A DNA stretch of 48,174 nt from the NCBI GenBank assembly GCA_013361705.1, contig JABFXN010000230.1, positions 1-48,174 on the forward strand, read 5' to 3'. Position numbers and translations under genes: made by a program. This document shows positions 17,923 to 27,195 of the stretch, one piece after another (positions within the stretch are counted from its first letter, which is position 1; the number at the start of each line of letters is the position of its first letter). The notes below the pieces were generated by a model that did not search any database, had not been told where the DNA came from, and worked only from the letters and a program-made list of their open reading frames with translations. The stretch is from Acidobacteriaceae bacterium (GTDB lineage Bacteria > Acidobacteriota > Terriglobia > Terriglobales > Acidobacteriaceae).

Positions 17923-18917
17923 CTCACTCGGGCTGCCTTCCGCAGTCTGTCCAGAAGAGCCGCTCCGACTCCCTGTTCCGGCGGCAGTGGACAAACGATG
18001 GACGTCACCCCGCGGGCATCCAGATCGCGCAGGCCGGCAAAGAGCCGATGCGCCATCTCCTCCGGCGTGCTTCCCCAATCAAATGTCTGTCCTTCGGACG
18101 CCCATCCTGTAGGTAACAACACACCCGTCCGCTCCGACTTTAGAGATGCCACCATCTCCTGCAGTTCTGCTTGATTCCTGACCAGCACGACCCTGGCCCT
18201 AGGAGCATAGTGGCGGATTCCCACCCCTGGGGAGGGAAGACTCGCCGGGCTTTGTATCATCGACGGCGGCTCATACAGTACGGCGGGACCCGCAGTCTCC
18301 TCAAGCATCTGCAGTGTCACAGCACCCGGCCGGTAGACCACCATCGGGGCCTGACAGGGGTCGACGACCGTCGATTCCACGCCAACTTCAGTTGCGCCAC
18401 CGTCGAGAACAGCGTCGATACGGCCGTCCAGATCCTCCAGAACGTGCGCGGCGCTCGTCGGGCTGGTTCTCCCGAAGCGATTGGCGCTGGGAGCCGCTAG
18501 GGGGACGCCTGCCTCTCGAATCACCTGCAACATCACAGGATGACGCGGCATCCGGACTCCTACCAGGGACCGGCCAGCTGTCACCAGGTCCGGAATAGCA
18601 TCGGACTTCGGCAGCAGCAGCGTTAGCGGGCCTGGCCAGAAAGCCTTCATCAACCGAAGGGCCGCAGGAGGAATCTCCCGAACGACAAGGCGCAGCATCG
18701 CCTCATTGGCCACATGGACGATCAGGGGATCCCATCCCGGACGTTCCTTGGCCGAAAAAATCCTCGCAACAGCGTTTGGATCGAGAGCGTTCGCCCCCAG
18801 CCCATAAACCGTCTCGGTCGGCAAAGCGACCGTTCCGCCCTGCCGCAGGATCTCCGCTGCCCGGGCAATTCCATTGACGTTTTCCTGAAGCCGTTCTGTC
18901 GTGCCTACAAAATCCAC
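17919..18917 (-). CDS. tsaC: L-threonylcarbamoyladenylate synthase (Sua5/YrdC/YwlC type, with C-terminal Sua5 domain)
   Basis: ILRQGGTVALPTETVYGLGANA...KERPGWDPLIVHV...VPLAAPSANRFGRTSPTSA...STVVD. Confidence 0.93.
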   Translation of the reverse strand: MDFVGTTERLQENVNGIARAAEILRQGGTVALPTETVYGLGANALDPNAVARIFSAKERPGWDPLIVHVANEAMLRLVVREIPPAALRLMKAFWPGPLTLLLPKSDAIPDLVTAGRSLVGVRMPRHPVMLQVIREAGVPLAAPSANRFGRTSPTSAAHVLEDLDGRIDAVLDGGATEVGVESTVVDPCQAPMVVYRPGAVTLQMLEETAGPAVLYEPPSMIQSPASLPSPGVGIRHYAPRARVVLVRNQAELQEMVASLKSERTGVLLPTGWASEGQTFDWGSTPEEMAHRLFAGLRDLDARGVTSIVCPLPPEQGVGAALLDRLRKAARVS

Positions 18918-18975
18918 TTCATAATCCTAGGGCATGCCCTAGCTTCCGGCGGACAAACAGGCCTATACTTCCACC

Positions 18976-19575
18976 ATGTCCTCAGCCGAGATCGAGCTGA
19001 AGTTTGCTGTCCGTTCTTCGGATAAGCTCCGTGCCCAACTTCCTTCTCTCGGCCTTACGCTGCTTACTCCCCGCACGCTCGAGCAGAATACGCTTTACGA
19101 CACGCCAGATCGTTCACTGCGCGAGCAGAAGCAGATTCTCCGTATTCGCAGCTATGACGGCCGATGGACTCTGACCTACAAACGCCCTCCGACCAGTGAC
19201 ACCCTGGTCGACCTGCGCTTCAAATTGCGCTATGAAACGGAAACCGAGGTGGCCAATGGCCCCGCTCTCGGTGAGGTCTTTGAGCACCTGGGATATCTGC
19301 CCGCCTTCAGGTATGAGAAATACCGAGAAGAATGGCTGCATGCGGAGACCGGAAGCCATGTGGTGATTGATGAGACTCCGATCGGCACCTGGGCGGAGCT
19401 CGAGGGCTCTCCCGATTGGATCGATGCCATGCTCGCCGGCCTGGGGATTCCCTCAGAGGACTCAACCACAGACAGCTACGGCCGGCTGTTTCTCTCGTGG
19501 AAAGAACAGACCGGACATCCTGCGGAAAATCTGACTTTCGAAGAGATTGCCCTCGATACTGTCCCGGCGCGTTGA
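18976..19575 (+). CDS. CYTH domain protein (triphosphate tunnel metalloenzyme)
   Basis: N-terminal EIELKF (ExExK), LRIRSYDGRWTLTYKRP, EWLHAETGSHVVIDETPIGTWAELEG. Confidence 0.88.
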   Translation: MSSAEIELKFAVRSSDKLRAQLPSLGLTLLTPRTLEQNTLYDTPDRSLREQKQILRIRSYDGRWTLTYKRPPTSDTLVDLRFKLRYETETEVANGPALGEVFEHLGYLPAFRYEKYREEWLHAETGSHVVIDETPIGTWAELEGSPDWIDAMLAGLGIPSEDSTTDSYGRLFLSWKEQTGHPAENLTFEEIALDTVPAR

Positions 19576-19610
19576 CATCTTCGCCCACCCATCGAACTTC
19601 GGCAGCTAAA

Positions 19611-20804
19611 ATGGGCATTGTGTCAGGCAACAGGGGCCATTCGCAGCCGAAGACTACGTTTCTACAGCAACAGAGCGCGCCATTCCAACTGGCGGTGGCC
19701 TGTTGTACCTGGCCACTCGATATGCCACGCGTAGAGCGGATCGCCAAAGCACAGACGGATTGGTCTGAATTTCTTGCTGTGGTTAAACGCCACCGAATTC
19801 CCGGTTTAGCGTACCGCGCGCTGAGGCCGGTGGCGGGAATACCTGAGGAGATTCGCCAGACACTCGCCACCCAGGCTCGTGCCAATACATTCGGAAATCT
19901 TCGCTGCATCGGACTTCAGTCGCAATTGGATGCAAAGTTCAAGCAGTGCGGTATCCGGTATGCGGTTCTCAAGGGAATACCTCTGAGCCAGCAGCTGTAC
20001 GGTGAAAATTCCGTTCGTCACAGCCGGGACATTGACCTTCTGGTAACTCTTCATGACTTTGAAGCCGCGGAAAATGTGCTGTTGCAAGCAGGCCTGAAGC
20101 GCACGGACCCCGAAGAGGAACTCACACCGCAATTCCGGCAGTTGTGGTTCAATCGCCGACATCACTTTTCGTATCTTCATCCCCAACATGGGATTACGGT
20201 CGAGCTTCACTGGCGCCTGCATGACAATATCGATATCGATCCAGGACCACGTGCTCTCCAAGACCTGGAGCAGGTAAAAGCTTCACCAGGAGTCTTCCTT
20301 CCGGTATTGCGGCGCGAGTACCTTTTGCCAAATCTGATGGTGCACGGGGCGGGTCATGCATGGTGCCGTCTCAAATGGATAGCTGACGTTACGGCATTGC
20401 TTTCTGTTTTTTCCGCAGATGATCGCAATGCCCTGCTGGAGCAGGCGCGGGACCAAGGAATTGAACCAGCTTTCCGCCAGGGTATAGCGATCTGTGAGGC
20501 GCTTGAGCTGCTGCCTTCCTACGACAGTCCTCCAGCAAGAGGCGCTGTGCGCTGGTTGATCTCAGTCGCGCTTCACGCTGTCCTGCAAGCTGAACCGTCT
20601 GACGGCAGCAATTTCCTTCCCCGGCATCTGATGCTTTCGAGATTTACATTGAGCCCTCGAGCATCCTATTGCCTGCAGGAGCTTAGAGTGCAGGCATTTT
20701 CCGTGGAGGACTGGAGGGCCTTTCCCCTGCCCCGGTGGCTTGCTTTCGCATATCCTCTGCTCCGGGCGCCATTCTGGATCATTCGCCGCTTTGCGTTGCG
20801 ATAA
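19611..20804 (+). CDS. Uncharacterised nucleotidyltransferase family protein (NTP_transf_5-like)
   Basis: YAVLKGIPLSQQLYGENSVRHSRDIDLLVTLHDFEAAENVL...VELHWRL; start taken at ATG 19611. Confidence 0.78.
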   Translation: MGIVSGNRGHSQPKTTFLQQQSAPFQLAVACCTWPLDMPRVERIAKAQTDWSEFLAVVKRHRIPGLAYRALRPVAGIPEEIRQTLATQARANTFGNLRCIGLQSQLDAKFKQCGIRYAVLKGIPLSQQLYGENSVRHSRDIDLLVTLHDFEAAENVLLQAGLKRTDPEEELTPQFRQLWFNRRHHFSYLHPQHGITVELHWRLHDNIDIDPGPRALQDLEQVKASPGVFLPVLRREYLLPNLMVHGAGHAWCRLKWIADVTALLSVFSADDRNALLEQARDQGIEPAFRQGIAICEALELLPSYDSPPARGAVRWLISVALHAVLQAEPSDGSNFLPRHLMLSRFTLSPRASYCLQELRVQAFSVEDWRAFPLPRWLAFAYPLLRAPFWIIRRFALR

Positions 20805-20899
20805 ACCGTCGATCCCCAAAAACGACGGCATTGATATCGCATGCATCCAATACGTGATGTGCTGCCTGTAAAAAGGCAGCAGCTCGTGGAGGATCTCTC

Positions 20900-21955
20900 T
20901 TGCCCCGCAGCTGTCTCCGTTTTGTCCTGTTTCTTTTGCTATTCTGCCCCGCGAACTTATTCCACACGTTCGCGCAAGCGCCCGCTGCTGTTGCGAAAGA
21001 AGATGAGGGCAAAGACAACGACACTCTCATCCGTCAGGAACAGATCCACAATCCCATCCTGTGGAACGACCCTGGAGATATCAGATCACTCGACCTCTTC
21101 TACGGTCAGGGAGGAAGGAAAGCGCAACCTGTTGCACCATTCAGCTTTGAAAAAGAGGTGCGCTCGCAGAGCACACCAAAGTTTGATGCTCGCGATACGA
21201 CCGGGAAAAGGTGGCGTGTCAAGCTCGGACACGAAGCCCGGCCCGAGGTGGTATCGTCGCGCCTGTTATGGGCGGTTGGATATTTCGCCAGCGATGACTA
21301 TGTGCTTCCTTCAGCGGAGATCTCCGGCATACACATGCATCGAGGCAAGAAATACGTCAAAGGAGAACGAATCACCGACGCGCGCTTTGCCCGCAAACCT
21401 TCAGGCCAGAAGAAGGTGTATACGTGGCGCTGGAAAGAGAATCCATTTACCGGCACGCGCGAACTGAATGGCCTGCGTGTGATGATGGCACTGCTAAATA
21501 GTTGGGACCTGAAAGACGAGAACAACGCAATCTTCTATGACAAGAATAATGACCGGCAAATCTTCCTCGTCAGCGATATAGGAACCACCTTCGGCCGGAC
21601 AGGCTTGCACTTTACGAACGGACCATCGAAAGACAACGTGAAAGCCTACGTCAATTCGAAATTCATCCTGCGTACGACAGAAACTACCGTTGATTTCGCG
21701 ACTCCATCGCGGACGCCAAGCCTCCTTTTAGAGACACTGGGCTTTGGGATTAAACAATATCTCCGGCGCAACAATATGGTGTGGATCGGGCGCGGTATCC
21801 CTCGTAAGGATGCTCACTGGGTCGGTGCCCTGCTCGGCCAACTCAGTCACCGGCAACTTGTAGATGCATTCCTCGCCGGAAATTATCCGCCCGAGGATAT
21901 CGATCAGTTTGTGAGAGTTCTTGAGCAGCGTATCGCAGAACTGGAAGCACTGTAG
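20900..21955 (+). CDS. Exported protein of unknown function with kinase-like catalytic motifs
   Basis: TTG start with GGAGG upstream, signal peptide, WRVKLG..., LNSWDLKDENNAIF..., FLVSDIGTTFG. Confidence 0.65.
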   Translation: MPRSCLRFVLFLLLFCPANLFHTFAQAPAAVAKEDEGKDNDTLIRQEQIHNPILWNDPGDIRSLDLFYGQGGRKAQPVAPFSFEKEVRSQSTPKFDARDTTGKRWRVKLGHEARPEVVSSRLLWAVGYFASDDYVLPSAEISGIHMHRGKKYVKGERITDARFARKPSGQKKVYTWRWKENPFTGTRELNGLRVMMALLNSWDLKDENNAIFYDKNNDRQIFLVSDIGTTFGRTGLHFTNGPSKDNVKAYVNSKFILRTTETTVDFATPSRTPSLLLETLGFGIKQYLRRNNMVWIGRGIPRKDAHWVGALLGQLSHRQLVDAFLAGNYPPEDIDQFVRVLEQRIAELEAL

Positions 21956-22032
21956 AAGCCAGCCACGTTTGCGTCCGATATGATGAACGCATCGCACCAT
22001 TGACCTTTCTCTCAAGAGGTACCGCCGCCCGC

Positions 22033-23340
22033 ATGCGAGCTGCGCTCGAACGCTACTTTCAGTTTCATGATCTGGGGACCGACTGGCGCACGGAGATTCT
22101 GGCCGGTGTGACGACCTTCGTCACCATGGCCTATATCATCTTCGTGAACCCGTCGATTCTGTCGCAGACCGGCATGCCTATTGCGGCGGTGACCATCGCC
22201 ACCTGCCTCTGTGCGTCCTTTGGTTCCATCCTGATGGGGGCACTGGCCCGCTATCCGCTGGCGCTGGCGCCCGGTATGGGGTTGAATGCCTATTTCACCT
22301 ATACCGTCTGTCTGAAGATGCATGTGCCATGGCAGACTGCCCTTGGCGCCGTCTTTCTCTCCGGCATCATCTTCCTTCTGCTCACACTTGGCGGCATCCG
22401 CCAGTTGCTCATCTCCGCGATTCCCCGCGAGTTGCACGCAGCCGTCGCTGGAGGGATCGGTCTGTTTATCGCTTTTATCGGGCTGCGTAATGCCGGCATT
22501 ATCGTCAGCGATCCTGCAACAGCAGTTACGCTCGGCAATCTGCGCTCTCCGCAGACAGCACTATCGCTCTTCGGCCTGATTCTGATTGCGGTGTTGCAGG
22601 TACTGCGCGTACGCGCCTCGATCCTCATCGGCATCGCCGGAACCATGCTCACCGGCTACATCTTCCATCAGGTGCACTGGCAACCGGGTCACGCAAGCCT
22701 CTCCGCTATCCGTCAGACGGCCTTTCATCTCGATATTCCCGGAGCACTGAAGCTCAGCGGCGTCGAAATCGTCTTCGTGTTTCTGTTCGTCGACCTCTTC
22801 GACAATATCGGCACCCTGCTTGCCGTTACGCAGAAGACAGGTCTGATTCCTGCTTCTGGTGTGATTCCGCGAGTGCAACGTATCTTCTTCGCTGATGCCA
22901 TCTCCACCGTGGCGGGTTCACTGGCCGGAACCTCCACCGTCTGCTCCTACATCGAATCCAGCGCGGGTGTCGCCGCCGGAGGCCGTACCGGCATCACTGC
23001 GATTACGACCGGCCTGCTGTTTTTCGCATCCATCTTCGTCGCTCCACTAGTCGGGGCAATTCCGGTTTCCGCGACTTCTCCGGCGCTCATCATCGTCGGG
23101 GCGCTCATGCTTGGCAGCATCGGCGAGCTCGACTGGCATGATCCGCTGGTCGCAATTCCCGCTTTTCTCACACTCATTACCATCCCGCTAACCTATTCCA
23201 TCGCCACCGGCCTTGGGTTCGGCGTCATCGCCTTTGCCGCACTACGATTGTTTAGCGGTCGCGCGAAGAAGTCGGATTGGTTACTTTACCTTCTGGCGAC
23301 CGTCTTTCTAGTCAGGTTTATTTATCTCGCCGCGGGTTGA
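22033..23340 (+). CDS. NCS2-family (AzgA/PbuG-like) purine permease
   Basis: EILAGVTTFVTMAYIIFVNPSILSQTGMP...LAPGMGLNAYFTYTVC...ESSAGVAAGGRTGITAI. Confidence 0.92.
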   Translation: MRAALERYFQFHDLGTDWRTEILAGVTTFVTMAYIIFVNPSILSQTGMPIAAVTIATCLCASFGSILMGALARYPLALAPGMGLNAYFTYTVCLKMHVPWQTALGAVFLSGIIFLLLTLGGIRQLLISAIPRELHAAVAGGIGLFIAFIGLRNAGIIVSDPATAVTLGNLRSPQTALSLFGLILIAVLQVLRVRASILIGIAGTMLTGYIFHQVHWQPGHASLSAIRQTAFHLDIPGALKLSGVEIVFVFLFVDLFDNIGTLLAVTQKTGLIPASGVIPRVQRIFFADAISTVAGSLAGTSTVCSYIESSAGVAAGGRTGITAITTGLLFFASIFVAPLVGAIPVSATSPALIIVGALMLGSIGELDWHDPLVAIPAFLTLITIPLTYSIATGLGFGVIAFAALRLFSGRAKKSDWLLYLLATVFLVRFIYLAAG

Positions 23341-23373
23341 GATGTTGACAAGCGGTCTATACTGACCATAATC

Positions 23374-23748
23374 ATGCGCTTAACCTCCCATCGAGCAGCA
23401 TCGAATGCCGCGAAACCCGCCTTACGGGTTTCATGGGCCTTCGCATTGCTTTGTCTTGTTGTGATTGTGGCGGTGTTTGCATGGGGAACGGCTTATAAGA
23501 TTTCGCTTTACCGCACGCTTGACGGTCCCACATTTCCGCATGTGAAGATGGGCACCACCTCCGACGGCCCGATGAAACGGGCTATTGGCACGGCTGTTCT
23601 TGCCCTTGCTATTCTTCCCTGCCTGGCAGCGTTGAAACCTCCCAGACAGATGCAGCGCGTGGCGCGTAGTTGGATTACTCCACCGCGTCCGGCTACGATC
23701 GCGAAACAGCCTCAGCTTTTCCTTCGACCTCCTCCTCGCGTCCGCTAG
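23374..23748 (+). CDS. Hypothetical small membrane protein
   Basis: Two hydrophobic segments (ALLCLVVIVAVFAWGTA; AIGTAVLALAILPCLAAL), 124 aa. Confidence 0.6.
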   Translation: MRLTSHRAASNAAKPALRVSWAFALLCLVVIVAVFAWGTAYKISLYRTLDGPTFPHVKMGTTSDGPMKRAIGTAVLALAILPCLAALKPPRQMQRVARSWITPPRPATIAKQPQLFLRPPPRVR

Positions 23749-23822
23749 CTCATCCTCGCTCATGCTTTATGAGCGCTTCCATGGCTGCGATGCCTCGGCG
23801 TCGCCTTCACTGGAGAAGCTAG

Positions 23823-24398
23823 ATGGATCAGCATCATACCCCCTGTCCAACAGGTCGCATCGTCGCACTCACGGAACTGTTTCTTAACCGCCGCTCACTT
23901 TTAAAGGGCATCGCCCACACGATTCTGAGGAACGAAGCAGACGCTGAAGACTCTCTGCAGGAGGCCTACTACAAGGCCATGAACCGCATCGAGCAGTTGG
24001 CCGATGAGCAGGCACTGCTCGGCTGGCTCTGCATGATCGTCCGTAACCACTCCCTTCAGATGCTGCGCAGCCGCCGGGTTCGCCAGGCAGGCTCGATCGA
24101 CACCGAGCCGGAGATGCGTTTTGCCGTCGAATCGCTTACCACCACCGAGGATGAGTCTCCGGAACACATCTGTATTGAACGCGAGATGTTCCAGCGCACC
24201 ATGGCTCGGCTCGACCTTCTGCCGGCCAATATGAAGGCGACCGTCACGATGCACTATCTCTCGGAGATGAGTCTGAGCGAGATCGCGGAGCGCCAGGGAC
24301 ATACCATCCCGGCACTCAAGAGCTATCTCTACCGGGGCCGGAAAATACTTCGGGGAGGGCCACTGCCCTCCCCGCGTGAAGAAACCGTCTGCGCCTGA
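23823..24398 (+). CDS. ECF-type RNA polymerase sigma factor
   Basis: Region 2: IAHTILRNEADAEDSLQEAYYKAMNRIEQ; region 4: LPANMKATVTMHYLSEMSLSEIAERQGHTIPALKSYLYRGRKIL. Confidence 0.9.
   Translation: MDQHHTPCPTGRIVALTELFLNRRSLLKGIAHTILRNEADAEDSLQEAYYKAMNRIEQLADEQALLGWLCMIVRNHSLQMLRSRRVRQAGSIDTEPEMRFAVESLTTTEDESPEHICIEREMFQRTMARLDLLPANMKATVTMHYLSEMSLSEIAERQGHTIPALKSYLYRGRKILRGGPLPSPREETVCA
24351..24374. terminator. Possible intragenic terminator hairpin CGGGGAGGGC-CACT-GCCCTCCCCG
   Basis: 10-bp perfect stem at the 3' end of the sigma-factor gene, before the convergent gene end; no U-tract. Confidence 0.45.
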
Positions 24399-24402
24399 CG
24401 CT

Positions 24403-25365
24403 TTACTTGGACGGTGTTCCTGCTGGAACGCCGTCCTGAACCGCCTGAAACGCGACGATCTGTTTCAGGACTTCATACGGAACATTCCCGAGGGGAACCA
24501 GATGTCCATTGATTGAGATCATTGGCGTCTGGTCGACTCCGGAATCTTCCGCCAGCTTGATCTGCGCATCCACCTTCGCCTTCGTCGCTGGCGTTGATGC
24601 ACAGGCAGCGGTCGCCGCAGGATCCTGCCCGGCGGCGGTTGCCGCGGCAGCCAGGGTCTGGTCGCCGGCCTCAGGGGTCAGAGCCTCCTGCTTTGAGAAG
24701 ACCTCATGCAGGAAGGTAAAGAAAGCATCATTGCTCTTCTGGGCCACGCAGACTCCATAAGAAGCTGCTTTATAGGCGTACGGATGAATCTCCGTTAGGG
24801 GATAGTTCTGAAACACGACTCGCGCGTTCGGGAAATCCGTCACCAGTTGATCGAAGATCTTCTCGGACTCCTTGCAGTGCGGACACTGCATGTCGGCAAA
24901 CTCGACCAGTAGGAGGTCCTTCCCTGCCGCGCCCTTCGCTGGTCCGTCAGCCCTCTGCTGCAGCGTTGACCGCAACGCAGCAAATGGCTTTTCGCCGAAC
25001 GGCATGACCTGGTCACCGGCCAGGGCGAACTTGCCATCAGGCGTTGTCAGGAACTGCAAGGACTGCGGCTGCTGATTCGTCTGCCCCTTCTGCGCAATGA
25101 AGACCACAATGCGGCTTATGCCAGGCGCCATGGTCTTTTGGATTGCCATGACACGCCAGATACGATTTACGTCATAACCCCACTGCGCCTTCAAAAATGC
25201 ATTCACAGTCGCAACCGTTGGCGTCTCAGCGGTAAAGAACCTCGGATTGGGCTGCGGCAACGGATCAGCCTGTGCCGCGGAAGGAGCGTTCGCTGTCTGC
25301 GCCATGGCGGCTACGCCGCCAGTAAGCGCCGCCGCGAGAACAAAACCAAGCATTTTCTTATTCAA
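24403..25365 (-). CDS. DsbA-like thioredoxin-fold exported protein
   Basis: Signal peptide, LLLVEFADMQCPHCKESEKIF (CPHC), cis-Pro region VDQTPMISINGHLV. Confidence 0.9.
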   Translation of the reverse strand: MNKKMLGFVLAAALTGGVAAMAQTANAPSAAQADPLPQPNPRFFTAETPTVATVNAFLKAQWGYDVNRIWRVMAIQKTMAPGISRIVVFIAQKGQTNQQPQSLQFLTTPDGKFALAGDQVMPFGEKPFAALRSTLQQRADGPAKGAAGKDLLLVEFADMQCPHCKESEKIFDQLVTDFPNARVVFQNYPLTEIHPYAYKAASYGVCVAQKSNDAFFTFLHEVFSKQEALTPEAGDQTLAAAATAAGQDPAATAACASTPATKAKVDAQIKLAEDSGVDQTPMISINGHLVPLGNVPYEVLKQIVAFQAVQDGVPAGTPSK

Positions 25366-25377
25366 TGAGTGACCTTT

Positions 25378-27039
25378 CTAAACTTGAACCTTTACTGCAA
25401 TGGGGAACCTGCGTCCGTTGCCGAAAGATTTGCGCGTCACCTTCAGCACCGGCGCGGCCTGTTGCCGCTTGTATTCACTGCGCTCGACTAATCGTAAGAC
25501 CTGTTCCACCAAAGAACGGTCAACGCCCTGTGTCTTTGCTATCTGCTCAGCGCTTTCGTAGCGCTCCACATAGGCTTCAAGGATCGGATCGAGAATATCG
25601 TACGGCGGCAGCGAGTCCGTATCCAGTTGCCCCGGCCGCAGTTCCGCTGACGGTGGTTTCTCAATCGTTGCCACGGGAATGATCTCGCGCTCGCGATTGA
25701 CGTAGCAGCTCAACGCATAGACGCTTGTCTTGGCTACATCCCCTATCACCGCCAGACCGCCGACCATATCGCCGTACAGCGTGCAGTAGCCGACCGCCAT
25801 CTCGCTCTTATTGCCGGTTGTCAGCACCAGCGCGCCAAACTTATTCGACAGTGCCATCAGCAGCGTTCCACGGATGCGTGGCTGAATGTTCTCCTCGGCA
25901 AGTCCGAACGATGTTCCCTGGAACAGGGGATGCAGCACCTGGGTGAACTGGTCATAGATCTCGCGGATGGCCAGGAGCTCGAAGCGAATCCCCAGGTTCT
26001 GAGCCAGAGCTCGTGCATCCTCCACCGAGTGAGATGACGAGAACTCGCTGGGCATGCCGATACCGATCACATTGTCCGCTCCGAAGGCTTCCGTAGCGAT
26101 TGCTGCAACCAGCGCCGAATCGATCCCTCCGCTCAAGCCGACCAGGACCTTTGAAAATCCGCATTTGCGCACGTAGTCACGCGTGCCCATCACCAGCGCC
26201 TGCCAGGCTCCAGCCACCTCATCGTCCTGAACGACGGGAACACAGGGCGTACTGCGGTCGGCCGTATCGAAGAGCACCAGGTCTTCTTCGAACGATTTCG
26301 CCCGGGCGATCACACAACCTTCCGGATCGAATGCGATCGAAGTCCCGTCGAACAGAAGGCTGTCATTACCGCCGACCTGATTACACATGGCAACCACCGC
26401 ATGGTGACGGCGCGCCAATGCTGCCAGCATCACACTGCGCACCTGCCGCTTCTCTTTCCAATAAGGAGATGCTGAGATGTTCAGAATGATGCGTGGTGCA
26501 TCGCTCTGCTGCGGCCATTTCTTCATCAGCTCTTCGACGGGATCTACCGGATAAAATCGGCGCGGCCAGTACAGCTTGTCATTCCACGCGTCCTCGCAGA
26601 TGGTGATAGCGATCGGCTGGCCTTTCAACGTGACGATGGTCTGCTGCTGCGCCGGCTCGAAGTAGCGCTGCTCATCGAAGACGTCATAGAACGGCAGCAG
26701 CATCTTCTGCTGCAGAAAGCTGACACGCCCTTCGGTTAACAACGCGGCAACATTGCGCACGTGCTTGCCCGTAATCACTCCGGACGGCAGCGCTACGCCA
26801 CACAGAACAGACGTATAGGCGGTCTGTTCCGCGATCTTTGCCAGGGTTTCGCTCGCGCGAGCGATAAAGACTTCTTTTTCCAGGAAGTCAGCAGGAAGGT
26901 AGCCGCAGACTGCGAGCTCGGGAAATACGGTCAGGTCAGCCCCGGCGTCGACAGCTCGCCGGGTGAAGTCCAGTATTTTCTTGAGGTTGCCGGAGAAGTC
27001 CCCGATCGTAGGGTTGATCTGCGCCAGAGCAATCTTCAC
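25378..27039 (-). CDS. nadE: Glutamine-dependent NAD+ synthetase
   Basis: N-terminal nitrilase domain (FPELAVCGY, ICEDAWN) plus LVGLSGGIDSALVAAIA and TTGNKSEMAVGYCTLYGDMVGG. Confidence 0.95.
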   Translation of the reverse strand: MKIALAQINPTIGDFSGNLKKILDFTRRAVDAGADLTVFPELAVCGYLPADFLEKEVFIARASETLAKIAEQTAYTSVLCGVALPSGVITGKHVRNVAALLTEGRVSFLQQKMLLPFYDVFDEQRYFEPAQQQTIVTLKGQPIAITICEDAWNDKLYWPRRFYPVDPVEELMKKWPQQSDAPRIILNISASPYWKEKRQVRSVMLAALARRHHAVVAMCNQVGGNDSLLFDGTSIAFDPEGCVIARAKSFEEDLVLFDTADRSTPCVPVVQDDEVAGAWQALVMGTRDYVRKCGFSKVLVGLSGGIDSALVAAIATEAFGADNVIGIGMPSEFSSSHSVEDARALAQNLGIRFELLAIREIYDQFTQVLHPLFQGTSFGLAEENIQPRIRGTLLMALSNKFGALVLTTGNKSEMAVGYCTLYGDMVGGLAVIGDVAKTSVYALSCYVNREREIIPVATIEKPPSAELRPGQLDTDSLPPYDILDPILEAYVERYESAEQIAKTQGVDRSLVEQVLRLVERSEYKRQQAAPVLKVTRKSFGNGRRFPIAVKVQV

Positions 27040-27074
27040 ATATCCAGTGTACCGCCGACTGGAGCTGAAGGGCG

Positions 27075-27195
27075 TGCCATCCGGAGCTCTGAAGAAGCAG
27101 GTCCTTCACGGATCACCCCAGCGAACAATTTCGCCGGGGACCCCGAACGTTCAGGATGACAACATTTATGACAGGAACTTCTCAGAAACCACTAG
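27075..27195. repeat. Interspersed intergenic repeat, family B copy 2
   Basis: AAGCAGGTCCTTCAC...CCAGCGAA...TTCGCCGGGGACCCCGAACGTTCAGGATGACAACATTTATGACAGGAA; aligns with 236-345. Confidence 0.7.

Noticed and set aside
20841-21467. 208-aa plus-strand ORF overlapping the kinase-like gene
   Set aside because: Alternative frame; the 20900 frame has a signal peptide, RBS and coherent motifs.
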